A stretch of 64,000 nt of DNA from JASSUD01 sp031963445 (GCA_031963445.1 JASSUH010000001.1:62001-126000); one strand, 5' to 3'; counted from the stretch's first letter, positions 1 to 9,077 are shown. Notes: generated by a model from the sequence alone, not told the origin. Translations and numbers: made by a program.

Positions 1-2
1 AC

Positions 3-161
3 AAAGTGAAATTTGCACAGAAATATGCAGAAGGATATCTTTTTTCAGATGATCTTGCTCCTTATATTAATTATCGATTTTTAGCAAAAAAATTGTTCAA
101 AAATGGACCATATTACGGCATTAAGACGAATGGTCGAATTCATGTTTTTCTAAAGGACTAA
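3..161 (+). CDS. C-terminal end of an unknown protein (partial)
   Basis: An open frame enters from the left edge and runs 52 codons to a TAA. The visible tail is rich in Lys, Tyr and Phe and ends in a Gly-Ile-Lys-Thr-Asn-Gly-Arg-Ile-His stretch. I do not recognise the family. It lies upstream of the terminator-like hairpin at 209-257, which fits being the last gene of a unit that began left of the window. It could also be a decayed fragment, since the start cannot be seen. Confidence 0.5.
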   Translation, partial: KVKFAQKYAEGYLFSDDLAPYINYRFLAKKLFKNGPYYGIKTNGRIHVFLKD

Positions 162-208
162 ATATTTAATTTCTTAAAATATTTGTACTTTAGTTAAAAC
201 TGCTTGAC

Positions 209-257
209 CCTGACGGGGAGTTCCCCCGTTATGGGAGACCTCCTAGTCAGGTTTTTT
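209..257 (+). terminator. Hairpin with T-run; possible attenuator
   Basis: CCTGAC (209-214) pairs with GTCAGG (246-251) and is followed by six Ts. Inside it, ACGGGG (213-218) can pair with CCCCGT. It would end transcripts coming from the left. The right arm overlaps by one base with a second inverted repeat that covers the next ribosome binding site, so the two folds may compete. Confidence 0.5.
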
Positions 258-277
258 AATCCAAACTTCTAGGAGGT
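238..277 (+). promoter_or_regulatory. Inverted repeat covering the ribosome binding site of the next gene
   Basis: ACCTCCTAG (238-246) is the perfect complement of CTAGGAGGT (269-277). The right arm contains the strong Shine-Dalgarno AGGAGGT, 7 bases before the ATG at 285. In mRNA this hairpin would hide the ribosome binding site, giving translational control. Pairing is seen directly; regulation is inferred. Confidence 0.5.
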
Positions 278-284
278 ACTTAAA

Positions 285-449
285 ATGAACCATTACGAAG
301 ATAAACAAGCCGCTCGTAAAGAGCGCCTTGAAGAACTGGCAATGAAAGCTGAAGAGAAAGCGGATAGCCTCTACGGCCAAGCAAAAGAAATGGCTGACGT
401 AATCCCGTTTGGTTAGCCCATTCTCATCAGTCATCAATTATTTTTATAA
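285..449 (+). pseudogene. Truncated DUF3560-family gene
   Basis: An ATG with a strong AGGAGGT site opens a 43-codon frame, highly charged and coiled-coil-like, that ends Asp-Val-Ile-Pro-Phe-Gly and then TAG (414-416). DUF3560 proteins of plasmids and integrative elements begin in the same way: a short MN-Y-E start, an Arg/Glu-rich helix, then IPFGQPILVGHHSE. Here the codon expected to be Gln is TAG and the frame continues PILISHQ before a TAA at 447. So this looks like the N-terminal end of a DUF3560 gene with a CAG-to-TAG change and loss of the rest. The remaining 43-aa peptide could still be made. The function of DUF3560 is not established. Confidence 0.65.
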
Positions 450-541
450 AATCTTGTTTAGTTTCGCATTGCAGCATGCCGAATGCGACATGATTCTTGA
501 AGTAATTAACCAATAAATTTTATTTAATATAGATGCGTTTT

Positions 542-574
542 ACCCCGCGTTGGGAGCGATCCAGGCAACGGGGT
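542..574 (+). promoter_or_regulatory. Hairpin leader of the antirestriction gene
   Basis: ACCCC-GC-GTTG (542-552) pairs with CAACGGGGT (566-574), leaving a two-base bulge, and is followed by a pyrimidine tract. Downstream, the spacer CGTTATTTCAA and TCAACACTGAGGAGA resembles the spacer in front of the primase start at 1162. The leader may be a terminator/attenuator or an mRNA-processing hairpin. Confidence 0.4.
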
Positions 575-625
575 CTCTCTTTGTCGTTATTTCAATAGTA
601 AAAATTTCAACACTGAGGAGAAAAT

Positions 626-1066
626 ATGAAAATCCACGCATGTGATCGTCTTTCATGTATGCAAAACTATTTTGGCGATTTATATATTAAGGCAAGAAAT
701 TTAATTAATGATCTTTTACAAAACTTTTGCAAAGATTATTCTAATGATAAATTAGGGTGGTGCAATATATTTAATGTATCAGGAGACGAGCCACAAGATG
801 TTACTTGCTATGTGCGTCCTCAAGGAGGTAAATTGCAATTCATATCTCCTAAAAAGCAATTCACTCAAGAATTATCTGCGGATGCTATGGGTATTATAGT
901 CACTCTCACAGCACTAAATATATTATTAAAAACAGAATATCAAGATTCTTTTTTTTATAAACAATATTACGCACTGCGTAATTATGCAGCGATTCATGAG
1001 GAATCTACAATAATCTTAATTGTATTTTTTATCATAGCAGATGATAAAGAGTTTTCTTTTATATAG
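626..1066 (+). CDS. KlcA/ArdB-type antirestriction protein
   Basis: The 146-aa product is a small cytoplasmic protein expected to relieve type I restriction when conjugative DNA enters a new host. The diagnostic core is visible: a QELSADAMGIIVTLTALN stretch (about residues 80-97) followed by YYALRNYAAIHEES (about 113-126). This matches the ELSADAAGI...YYxLRDYAxxHPE signature of the family. The N-terminal Arg-Leu-Ser-Cys-Met-Gln-Asn-Tyr-Phe-Gly also fits. The last 20 residues are more hydrophobic than usual and lack the common terminal AID, so the extreme C-terminus may be altered. GAGGAG at 614-619 supports the ATG. It sits between the DUF3560 remnant and a primase, a usual leading-region neighbourhood of conjugative elements. 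Confidence 0.72.
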   Translation: MKIHACDRLSCMQNYFGDLYIKARNLINDLLQNFCKDYSNDKLGWCNIFNVSGDEPQDVTCYVRPQGGKLQFISPKKQFTQELSADAMGIIVTLTALNILLKTEYQDSFFYKQYYALRNYAAIHEESTIILIVFFIIADDKEFSFI

Positions 1067-1082
1067 GTGTATTTTATCTCAT

Positions 1083-1114
1083 GCCAGGAGATATTCCTGG
1101 CACGGGATATCTCC
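1083..1114 (+). promoter_or_regulatory. Leader with two competing hairpins before the primase
   Basis: GCCAGGA (1083-1089) pairs with TCCTGGC (1095-1101). An overlapping pair, GGAGATAT (1087-1094) with ATATCTCC (1107-1114), is also perfect, and the two cannot form together. The spacer to the ATG at 1162 shares CGTTATTTCAA and the CACTRAGGAGA box with the leader of the gene at 626. Confidence 0.4.
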
Positions 1115-1161
1115 TTGGCGTTATTTCAAAAATAGAAATGTCAGCACTAAGGAGAGACAAT

Positions 1162-2442
1162 ATGTCGTACTACCAAATTGAGGATGTTGATAGAGAAGCG
1201 AAAGGCCGTTGGCTGGATGTTTTAGAAGCGTTAGCGCCCTTGCTTCAGAGTGCACTTTTAAAAGTCGGTAAGCATGTCCCTTGTCCTCATCATGGGGGCA
1301 GAGATGGTTTTCGATTATTTAAAAATGCCACTGAAACGGGTGGAGGCATATGCAATACATGCGGTGCCTATCCTAATGGCTTTAAATTATTAATGTGGTT
1401 GAATAATTGGAGTTTTAGACAGTGCCTTGAGGCAGTGGGTGACTATCTATGCGTTCAAAAGCAACTGACTAAAAAGGAACGCCATTCAATCCCTCATGCT
1501 CAGTGTATCAATCAAGGTGATCGCTCTAAGCCTAATAGCTATACCAACCATTGGGTATGCCGAGAACCGATGAATGGTGCAACAGAAGGCGAGGCGGTTT
1601 CAAATTTGAAAAAGCAAATTCAGCCTTCTCAAACTGCACCGAAAGAAAAAATAGAAAAAAGAGGCCAGCCCCAAGCTAGTTATGAGGTTTGGGGCCATGA
1701 AAAAATTGCAAAGGTATGGGATAAGTGCTTGCCTTACTCTTTTGAATCTTGTGGGCCAATGAGGAAGTACTTTCACCGTCGCGGTCTTTTTTTTGATACG
1801 GCGATAATTAGGCAAACGGATTCCCTTAGATATCATCCTAATTTGGATTATTTCGAAGGGGAGAAAAAGATCGGGCAATTTCCAGCTATGGTGTGCGCTA
1901 TTCGAGATGTAAATGGCAAACTTATCACGCTGCACCGTACGTATCTTACCGGAGGCGGTAGAAAAGCCTACGTACAAGATGTCAAAAAAATGATGCCTGT
2001 ACCTAAAGGTCTAACCCTCACAGGAGCAGCTATTCCGCTTGGCGAGCCGACCGGGGGCGTACTGGGTGTGGCTGAGGGGCTGGAAACAGCACTTTCAGTC
2101 TTCCGTATCACTAAGATTCCAACGTGGTCTACGGTGAACGCTCATATGATGGAAAATTTTGAAGCACCGCCGAGTGTAAAAACCGTTCTCATTTGGGCGG
2201 ATAAGGACTTATCACACACAGGCGAAATATCGGCAAACATCTTGGCTAAGCGATTAGAAGCCCAAGGCATCCGGGTGTTTGTGATCTCGCCACATGATCC
2301 AATCCCTTACAAAGCGAAAGGCGTGGATTGGAACGATGTGCTGCTAGATCGAGGGATGATGGGATTTCCTTCTATCCAGCAGCTACGAACGAAAATTTAT
2401 TATCAAACGGGCAGCGGCATGAGTCGTTTTGCTTCTCTCTAA
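1162..2442 (+). CDS. Toprim DNA primase of a conjugative element
   Basis: A 426-aa primase of the plasmid/phage P4-alpha type, expected to prime second-strand synthesis of transferred DNA in the recipient. The N-terminus has a zinc-ribbon pattern (Cys41, His43/His44, Cys64, Cys67). A linker follows, and then a Toprim domain with the AEGLETA motif (about 304-310) and WADKD (about 345-349). The C-terminal KGVDWNDVLLD is typical of this Toprim class. I chose the ATG at 1162 because of the AGGAGA box 7 bases upstream; an upstream in-frame ATG at 1081 lies inside the hairpin leader. No helicase domain is present, unlike full P4 alpha. Confidence 0.8.
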   Translation: MSYYQIEDVDREAKGRWLDVLEALAPLLQSALLKVGKHVPCPHHGGRDGFRLFKNATETGGGICNTCGAYPNGFKLLMWLNNWSFRQCLEAVGDYLCVQKQLTKKERHSIPHAQCINQGDRSKPNSYTNHWVCREPMNGATEGEAVSNLKKQIQPSQTAPKEKIEKRGQPQASYEVWGHEKIAKVWDKCLPYSFESCGPMRKYFHRRGLFFDTAIIRQTDSLRYHPNLDYFEGEKKIGQFPAMVCAIRDVNGKLITLHRTYLTGGGRKAYVQDVKKMMPVPKGLTLTGAAIPLGEPTGGVLGVAEGLETALSVFRITKIPTWSTVNAHMMENFEAPPSVKTVLIWADKDLSHTGEISANILAKRLEAQGIRVFVISPHDPIPYKAKGVDWNDVLLDRGMMGFPSIQQLRTKIYYQTGSGMSRFASL

Positions 2443-2456
2443 GTATGTCCATTATG

Positions 2457-2492
2457 TCTCCTGCTCCCCTAATAGGGTCAGGAGATTTTTTT
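2457..2492 (+). terminator. Rho-independent terminator after the primase
   Basis: TCTCCTG (2457-2463) pairs with CAGGAGA (2479-2485) and is followed by seven Ts. It lies 15 bases after the primase stop. Confidence 0.75.
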
Positions 2493-2634
2493 CGGGTAAG
2501 CATATAAGCTTGCAATATAGTCATTTGATAGATTGACCAATCGTAAAAATGTTTTATCTAGCCATTTCACGGTCATAGTGTGTACTGATTTCCGATTAAG
2601 GTGAGCAAATTTACCGCTCTCTGGCCCTTAATCC

Positions 2635-3597
2635 ATGCCTGTTATTGTCATCACTGCATTCCTGTTGACGTTAGCCTTAAGCATTTTCTCTGCACAGGCC
2701 AAGGAAAACTTGCCTGGGCAGCGCACACGCTCTGATTTTTATGAACGTAAGGCAGAAGGTTGGTTTTGGTATCAATGGATAGTTGAAGTGCCACAACCAG
2801 AGCCGGAATCACCTTCCCCACCACCTACATCTGCATCGCCAGCTAGACCTGCTCCATATTCTGCTGCATGGTTTCGGCAGAACTTGCCTCGCTATAAAGA
2901 TCTGGCTTGGGATGAACCCACGCTAGAGAATATGCGCGCCTTCCTGTTGGTGCAGCGCCTGGCCATCGACCGTTCTCAGCAGTTTGCCGATATGAGTGAA
3001 TTAGCGGTGCTGGGAGATCCTCGGCTGGATGAACTTGGGCATCGGCCTAATGCTACTTTTGCCGCGCAATCATTTGATCGCCAGGCTGGGCAGGCACAAG
3101 CGACCCTACTGAATGCGTTGGCACAGAAAACTGGCTTATTCTTCTTTTTTCAGTCGGATTGCCACAACTGTGCTTTGCAAGCGCCACTTATTCAATCGCT
3201 TGCAGATCGCTACCATTTTATCGTTCAACCGATCTCTGTAGACGGGAAAGCGCTACCGGGCAATGCCTTTGCCACTTTTAAAGTCGATCATGGCCAAGCA
3301 GCAAAACTTGGCATTCAAACATTACCCGCTCTCTACTTAGCCTCGCCTGATGGGCAATTTGCTGCAATTGGTCAGGGCGTCATGTCCTTGCCAGAGCTTC
3401 AGCATCGTATTTTGGTCACCGCCAAGCGGCAGCAATGGGTGAGCAATATGGAATTTGATCAAACGCGTCCTGTGCAATCTCTGGATGCCATATCCACATT
3501 GCCACCAGCACTCTTAAACATCGATGAAACTGGATTTATTCCACCTGAGCAGTTGGAGACGTATTTAAAAATACCTGCCTTGGGAGAAGTCAAATGA
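2635..3597 (+). CDS. traF: TraF, conjugal transfer pilus assembly protein
   Basis: A 320-aa periplasmic thioredoxin-fold protein of F/SXT-type secretion systems, needed for pilus and mating-pair assembly. Seen: an N-terminal signal peptide (hydrophobic residues 2-21, AQA before Lys), the family motif EGWFWY (41-46), a Pro/Ser-rich linker (about 53-73), and a thioredoxin-like domain with a CHNC redox pair (176-179) and a Thr-Leu-Pro loop near 230. Many TraF proteins lack the CxxC, so this copy may be redox-active. The stop overlaps the traH start (ATGA), which indicates translational coupling. No good ribosome binding site is visible at the chosen ATG. Confidence 0.88.
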   Translation: MPVIVITAFLLTLALSIFSAQAKENLPGQRTRSDFYERKAEGWFWYQWIVEVPQPEPESPSPPPTSASPARPAPYSAAWFRQNLPRYKDLAWDEPTLENMRAFLLVQRLAIDRSQQFADMSELAVLGDPRLDELGHRPNATFAAQSFDRQAGQAQATLLNALAQKTGLFFFFQSDCHNCALQAPLIQSLADRYHFIVQPISVDGKALPGNAFATFKVDHGQAAKLGIQTLPALYLASPDGQFAAIGQGVMSLPELQHRILVTAKRQQWVSNMEFDQTRPVQSLDAISTLPPALLNIDETGFIPPEQLETYLKIPALGEVK

Positions 3598-5036
3598 CAC
3601 AGGGAATCCTGCGCTCTGCCATCCTTTTCCTCATCGTCGGACTTATACGACCTGCCTATGCCGATCTTCAGACTGAACTAGATCATTTATTCGACAACAT
3701 GAACAATGCCACGCCACCCGGTATTTATGAAAGCCAGCGGCGTGGTGTATTGGCAGGCGGCCAGTTGGTGATGAAAAACCATCTTTTCGATGAAAATCTG
3801 GTGGGCTTTGCCCCTCCCTCCTGGAAGGCGGGGTGCGGAGGAGTCGACTTATTCGGCGGCTCCCTGTCTTTTATCAATGCCGATCAAATCGTGCAGCTAT
3901 TGCGCTCGATTGCCGCGAATGCCAAAGGCTATGCCTTCCAATTGGCGCTCGATAATGTCTTTCCCGATGGCGCAAAATGGATTGAAAACTTTCAAAAGAA
4001 AATCCAAGCTTTAAACCAACATTTAGGCAATTCCTGCCAATTGGCCCAAGGCATCATCAATGATGCAACCAGTAGCTTTGATCTAAAACATAAATCCGAT
4101 GCATCGCTAGCAGGGACGATGAACGGGCTATTTGAAGATTATTTCGCTTCTCGTCAAGAACCTGAAGGTAAAAGCCCCTTAGAAAAACTCAAAGAAAACA
4201 AACCAGATCAATACAACCAGCTCATTGGCAATCTCGTCTGGAAACAGCTTCAACGCCAACATGTTTCTACTTGGTTTCCCCAAGGCGATACGCAGTTGAT
4301 GGAAGCGGTTATGTCGATTACCGGGACAGTGATTATTGGCGATCTGGTCAATGATCCCCAAGGACTCATCGCCGCAGCCTTTGCTGATGTGGCCAAAGTC
4401 GCGCCGATAACGACCTTACCTGGTAACAAGATTACGCTAGATGATCTGATCGAGGGGGGTAAGGTAACTGTCTACACCTGTGGCTCAGATACCGAAAACT
4501 GTCTCATTGCAGGAGCAGAAGGCGGAACCAAAAGCATTACCTTAAAGGGCTTAAAAACCGTTATTCAGGACATGCTCCTTGGCACAGATAGCCATCCTGG
4601 CATTATTGCCAAATATGCGTCGAATAGCGGATCTTTAACCGAGGCTGAACGTGCCTTTGTCTCTAATCTTCCTGAAGGCTTAGGCACACTTTTGCACAGC
4701 TTGGCGCTTTTATCTCCGACAGGTGCCACTCTATTTGTGACTGATGCCTCTGGCTCTATTGCACTCTCGATGGTCGAGCATCTGAGTGAAGAAATTTTTA
4801 GAGCCACACAAGCTGCGCTGGCGAATAGTCACAACCCTTACCAAAAGCCCGCACTAGACACCTTAAGTCGCTCACAAAATACGATTCGGCGTGAATACAC
4901 AACCCTGGTTAACCGCTATGGTTCTCTCGCTTCTCAAATTGGACAGTACAGCAGTGTGCTAAAAGCGGTACGCAAACCAGCCTATGTGCCAGACGCCACC
5001 ACCTCCACCTTGCAGGGGAAGGAGGGGATGCAATGA
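3594..5036 (+). CDS. traH: TraH, conjugal transfer pilus assembly protein
   Basis: A 480-aa exported protein of the F-type mating-pair stabilisation group that acts with TraF and TraG in the periplasm and outer membrane. It has a signal peptide (about residues 5-23, cleavage after AYA) and the highly conserved block GCGGVDLFGGSLSFIN (about 80-95). The C-terminal half is helical and Gln/Ser-rich. Length fits the family (about 450-480 aa). It overlaps traF and traG by four bases each, so the trio is one translational unit. Confidence 0.9.
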   Translation: MTQGILRSAILFLIVGLIRPAYADLQTELDHLFDNMNNATPPGIYESQRRGVLAGGQLVMKNHLFDENLVGFAPPSWKAGCGGVDLFGGSLSFINADQIVQLLRSIAANAKGYAFQLALDNVFPDGAKWIENFQKKIQALNQHLGNSCQLAQGIINDATSSFDLKHKSDASLAGTMNGLFEDYFASRQEPEGKSPLEKLKENKPDQYNQLIGNLVWKQLQRQHVSTWFPQGDTQLMEAVMSITGTVIIGDLVNDPQGLIAAAFADVAKVAPITTLPGNKITLDDLIEGGKVTVYTCGSDTENCLIAGAEGGTKSITLKGLKTVIQDMLLGTDSHPGIIAKYASNSGSLTEAERAFVSNLPEGLGTLLHSLALLSPTGATLFVTDASGSIALSMVEHLSEEIFRATQAALANSHNPYQKPALDTLSRSQNTIRREYTTLVNRYGSLASQIGQYSSVLKAVRKPAYVPDATTSTLQGKEGMQ

Positions 5037-8000
5037 CCTTCACGCTGTATTCAATTGGCGATGCCGCCTTTTTAGAACAAATCATTAATGCAGTTGCCAT
5101 GATTAGCGGTACCGGCGATTTTAAGAAGATGGTGAGTTGTGGCTTGTTGCTAGGGATTTTTGCGGTCATGTTTCAATCCCTGTTGCAGGGTGCGCGCCAT
5201 ATTCCGTATCAGCAAGTGTTTGTGGGGTGGCTCGTCTATGCCTGTTTATTTGGTCCTACCTGTACCGTGGCGATTGAAGATGCGTATACCGGTCAGGTGC
5301 GTGTGGTGAGTCATGCACCGTTAGGAATAGGGTTAGCGGGTGGCATTATTTCTAATGTGGGCTACTCCTTAACCCGTCTTTTTGAGACGGCGTATCAGCC
5401 GATAGTTCCTGGCATTACCTCGCATAGCTTTGTGGAATCGCTCAAAGTCCTCAATGATGTACGGCATGGGATTGCCCAAGATATTGGACTTTTTAATGCC
5501 TGGGATAAAGCGATAGGAGGCGGGGAAGACGGTAACGGAGTAAATACACGGCGTTCGTGGATTACGTATATGCATGAATGCACGCTGAATAAAATTGATC
5601 TGGTTAATAGTCCAGAGCACACTTCTGTCGAAAAGCTTATGCGCCAGCCCATCGATACAGCGCTGTATTTCCCCTCGCGCATTCACGGCACTCGGCTCTA
5701 TCTTTCCAAAGGAAACCCCCAAGGGGAAGATCTCGATTGCACACAAGCCTGGGCAAAGTTGCAAGAAGCCACAGGCTATTTGAATAGCCCGCACGTTGAA
5801 AAATATCTCCAAGAACAGCTTGGGGCGAATCCTTTTCAGAAAATACACACCGCGCTCGAAGCGGTGAGCAAAACTAGTACGGCGACGACTAAATATTTGC
5901 AGACGGCCCTTTTAGAGCCTTTGTACTATGAAGCTGCTGCGGGGCGGTATCGAGATTTTCAGGACTTTAGTTCAGCCATGATGGTGGAGCAAGCTATTCA
6001 GCAGCGCAATACGCAGTGGGCAGGGGAACACTCGGCCTTTATGACGATTTTTCGCCCTATCACCACTTTCTTTGAGGGCTTTATCTATGCGGTTACACCT
6101 TTGTTAGCTTTTATGATCGTGATGGGGATGTTCGGGTTACAGTTAGCAGGCCGTTATGCGCAGACGCTTCTGTGGATTCAGATGTGGATGCCGGTCTTAT
6201 CGATTATTAATCTATTTATTCATATGGCGGCGACTAGCGCAATGGCAAGCTACACCGCAGCGGGATTGGATTCGATGTATGCGCTTGATCATGCGGGCAA
6301 TGTCTTACAACATTGGATTGCTACAGGAGGCATGCTTGCTGCGGCAACACCTGTGATTTCACTTTTTATTGTCACAGGTTCCAGCTATGCAATGACCAGT
6401 CTAGCCGGAAAAGTAGTCGGAGCAGAACATATTGAAGAGAAGATTCAAACGCCTGATGTGACTCAACCTGCGCCATTTCTGGCGAGCCAGTCGATGTATA
6501 AGCAGGATAGTTTTTCGGGTTCTATTCTTTCAGGCGCTGAAAATAATTTGGCGACGTATGATTTTGGCGCGACAGCTAGTTCGATGGTGAGCTCTGCTAA
6601 GTCAGTTGATCAACAGGCTAGCCAGAACTTTAGTCATGTACTAAGTCGAGCGTTTTCCGATAATGTCAGTCAAGATCAAAAGTTTGCACGTTATGAGGCG
6701 TTAGATCGTGCTTTTTCTTCTCAAAATAGCGAGGACTGGCAGACGGCTAATCAATTAACGAAATCTTTTATGGAAGGGGCGAACGTTGATAGCTCGCATG
6801 CACGTACAGTACGAGGCACCTTCTTGGCTCAAATGACGGGGCAAATCAGCGCCGGTGCCAGTTTTAAGTTGTTAGAAGGGATTATTGGGAGAAAAGCGCC
6901 AGTAGATGTCAATGGCAATGCTAGTTTGTCCGGTAGCTTACAAGGTTCTACGGGATCCATTACCGAAGACCAAAGAAAAACAAGTTCTGCATTTGCGGTT
7001 AAATTTCTGCGAGGTTTACAATCCAATAATACTGTGGCGCAGCGTATGCAAGACCAGTTGGCCCAAGGTTATAAGACCCAAAGCGGCAAGCAGTTTATGC
7101 AAACTCTCGGCAATGAATCGAGTCAAGATTATCGGCACGCAGCAGAACAAAAGCTTTTAGCACATCAGAGTTTCCAAAAAGCATCCCAGTACCAGTCACA
7201 ATTCGGCGAATCGTATCGCATGAATGAGAAAGAATTAGCAGGCGGCGTACTAAGCAATCCTGAAGCAAAGCAGTTCCTCTGGCAAAAGCGCACTGAAAAA
7301 ATGGATGCCATGTCCCCTGAGCAGAAAGCAGTCGCTTTACAAAAGAGTGCGTTATTACACAGCCACTATGCAGGTACAGAACCCGGCGCATTAGGTATGG
7401 GGACTCAACAAGCCTCTGCCTTAGCGGATATGCATACTTTCCTTACTCCCGAAGAAAAAGTTGAATTAGCCAGTAAGGTCGTAGGTAAGCCTCTTGATAA
7501 GCTAGGTGATCCATATGCACACAGTCATCTGTCAGAGCCTAATGTAGAAAATACGCTTTCCGATGCCGTTCGTAAGGAGATAGGTGCACCACCGCCTCGT
7601 TTTGATCGCAATGCAATCGCACAGAAAGCACAAGCACCTGCAACGACTGATGCTAATACAATGTTAAATCGAAAAGTGCCTACGCTCACTAAGCAACACG
7701 ATCAGCAAGGGCAGCAAGCCGTCAAACAGCACGCTCAACGTATCGATCAACAGGTTTCCGCTGAAGCAGAACGCAAGGCACGCTGGCAGTTAATGCATGA
7801 TCTGCCTAATAGATCTGTAAGCGCAATGGCCTTTGGTGCGAAAGACAATATGCAATATATTGAAGAGCACGGCTTAGAGTGGGTAAAAAATCTCAATCAA
7901 GCGCTCGGTACAGGGGTGAATGCGGCATCTGAAGGATTCCGCGAAGAATCTTCCACGCTAAAAGGGTTACGAACTGCACTATCTCAAGGTGTGAATACAA

Positions 8001-8368
8001 CCTACAATTATATGCGAGAGCATGCACCAGACGTACGCTCAGAACTACAAGCCATTGGCCAGCACCGCTATGGTTTGTCTGAAAAACAAGCGGCAGTCTA
8101 TGCGACAACCTTTGACATTAGTAATAGTGCTCAAAAACAGGCTGTTCGTGATTTAAAGATGGATTACGCCCCGCGTGATTCAGAGGGATTGCCCAAGTTA
8201 GACTCCGCAGGTAATCCTATTCTCAGCGAGGAAAACGCACGCTTTACTGATAGCCTTGTGGGAGCCATCAAAAAAGCAGCGTGGACAGGCAAACAGGCAG
8301 GGAGCTACTTAACCCCTATCAATCAATATAACCTGACTACCCAGCCTCTGACCTCTGCATTTCGTTAG
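5033..8368 (+). CDS. traG: TraG, mating-pair stabilisation / entry-exclusion protein
   Basis: A 1111-aa inner-membrane protein of F/SXT-type transfer systems, the partner of TraN in mating-pair stabilisation and the target of Eex in entry exclusion. Membrane segments appear near residues 25-85 and in a cluster at about 345-470. The remaining 600 residues are a soluble, Gln/Ala/Ser-rich, mostly helical periplasmic or cytoplasmic domain with low-complexity QQ/AQ tracts. The size is close to SXT TraG and larger than F TraG. The start is fixed by the ATGA overlap with traH. Genes that normally follow traG in SXT (eex and regulators) are not seen; an unknown membrane protein and toxin-antitoxin genes follow instead. 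Confidence 0.88.
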   Translation: MTFTLYSIGDAAFLEQIINAVAMISGTGDFKKMVSCGLLLGIFAVMFQSLLQGARHIPYQQVFVGWLVYACLFGPTCTVAIEDAYTGQVRVVSHAPLGIGLAGGIISNVGYSLTRLFETAYQPIVPGITSHSFVESLKVLNDVRHGIAQDIGLFNAWDKAIGGGEDGNGVNTRRSWITYMHECTLNKIDLVNSPEHTSVEKLMRQPIDTALYFPSRIHGTRLYLSKGNPQGEDLDCTQAWAKLQEATGYLNSPHVEKYLQEQLGANPFQKIHTALEAVSKTSTATTKYLQTALLEPLYYEAAAGRYRDFQDFSSAMMVEQAIQQRNTQWAGEHSAFMTIFRPITTFFEGFIYAVTPLLAFMIVMGMFGLQLAGRYAQTLLWIQMWMPVLSIINLFIHMAATSAMASYTAAGLDSMYALDHAGNVLQHWIATGGMLAAATPVISLFIVTGSSYAMTSLAGKVVGAEHIEEKIQTPDVTQPAPFLASQSMYKQDSFSGSILSGAENNLATYDFGATASSMVSSAKSVDQQASQNFSHVLSRAFSDNVSQDQKFARYEALDRAFSSQNSEDWQTANQLTKSFMEGANVDSSHARTVRGTFLAQMTGQISAGASFKLLEGIIGRKAPVDVNGNASLSGSLQGSTGSITEDQRKTSSAFAVKFLRGLQSNNTVAQRMQDQLAQGYKTQSGKQFMQTLGNESSQDYRHAAEQKLLAHQSFQKASQYQSQFGESYRMNEKELAGGVLSNPEAKQFLWQKRTEKMDAMSPEQKAVALQKSALLHSHYAGTEPGALGMGTQQASALADMHTFLTPEEKVELASKVVGKPLDKLGDPYAHSHLSEPNVENTLSDAVRKEIGAPPPRFDRNAIAQKAQAPATTDANTMLNRKVPTLTKQHDQQGQQAVKQHAQRIDQQVSAEAERKARWQLMHDLPNRSVSAMAFGAKDNMQYIEEHGLEWVKNLNQALGTGVNAASEGFREESSTLKGLRTALSQGVNTTYNYMREHAPDVRSELQAIGQHRYGLSEKQAAVYATTFDISNSAQKQAVRDLKMDYAPRDSEGLPKLDSAGNPILSEENARFTDSLVGAIKKAAWTGKQAGSYLTPINQYNLTTQPLTSAFR

Positions 8369-8453
8369 AAACAAATTCAGGGATTCAAAAGGTGGCCAAT
8401 CGCAGCCATCCATGCTTATATAAGATAAATACTTACATAAAAGGGATTCGCGT

Positions 8454-9038
8454 ATGCCTTACTCTACATTGATAACGCGATTATTTTGGATGCTAGCTCG
8501 CTGCATCGGGCAAGGTTGCTTGGGTGTTAGCGTATTGATCGGCGTTGCGCTATTTAATGAAAAAGCCTTCTTTATAGGCGTGCCGTTTATTGTGGTGCCG
8601 TTGCTCATTTGGGCAAGGCGGCCACTCCAACCCGCTTTTCGATTTTTAAACGAGCACGCTTTCAGGCCAGTGATATTAAAAATCTACCGTCGCTTAGGTC
8701 TTGCTTGGGTAGTATGGTGGGTGAGCCATTGGATAAATGGCCTAGGGTTGAATACTTATACTACTTCTATTTTTATGGGATTGACTTACACTGAGCTCCT
8801 TCTCGCACTCTCTTTCTTAGGGCTTTTGAGCCTAACAATTATTAAAATTGTGCTGTTTGTCGCAAATAATGCACGTAGCAATGCGGTTATCCTTCATGAT
8901 GAGAAAGGTAATAAATATCGAGCTTACAAAGTAGACGAAGATATGTTTGACCCTGTGACAGGGGTATTTGGTTTGCAAGAGCGTCAAAAAAATTACAGAA
9001 GTGACCCTGCTCATCCTTGCTCTTGGCACAATGATTAA
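8454..9038 (+). CDS. Unknown multi-pass membrane protein
   Basis: A 194-aa protein I do not recognise. Hydrophobic segments lie at about residues 16-56 (two close helices), 78-95 and 105-141. A polar C-terminal tail of about 50 residues includes Asp-Glu-Asp-Met-Phe-Asp-Pro-Val-Thr-Gly. AAGGGATTC ahead of the ATG gives a weak ribosome site. Its place directly after traG, on the same strand, is where entry-exclusion or small accessory proteins often lie in conjugative elements, so an Eex-like role is possible, but no motif shows it. Confidence 0.6.
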   Translation: MPYSTLITRLFWMLARCIGQGCLGVSVLIGVALFNEKAFFIGVPFIVVPLLIWARRPLQPAFRFLNEHAFRPVILKIYRRLGLAWVVWWVSHWINGLGLNTYTTSIFMGLTYTELLLALSFLGLLSLTIIKIVLFVANNARSNAVILHDEKGNKYRAYKVDEDMFDPVTGVFGLQERQKNYRSDPAHPCSWHND

Positions 9039-9077
9039 GGCAATGTGCCTTAAGAGTTCTCTCTTTTGCAGTACAGC

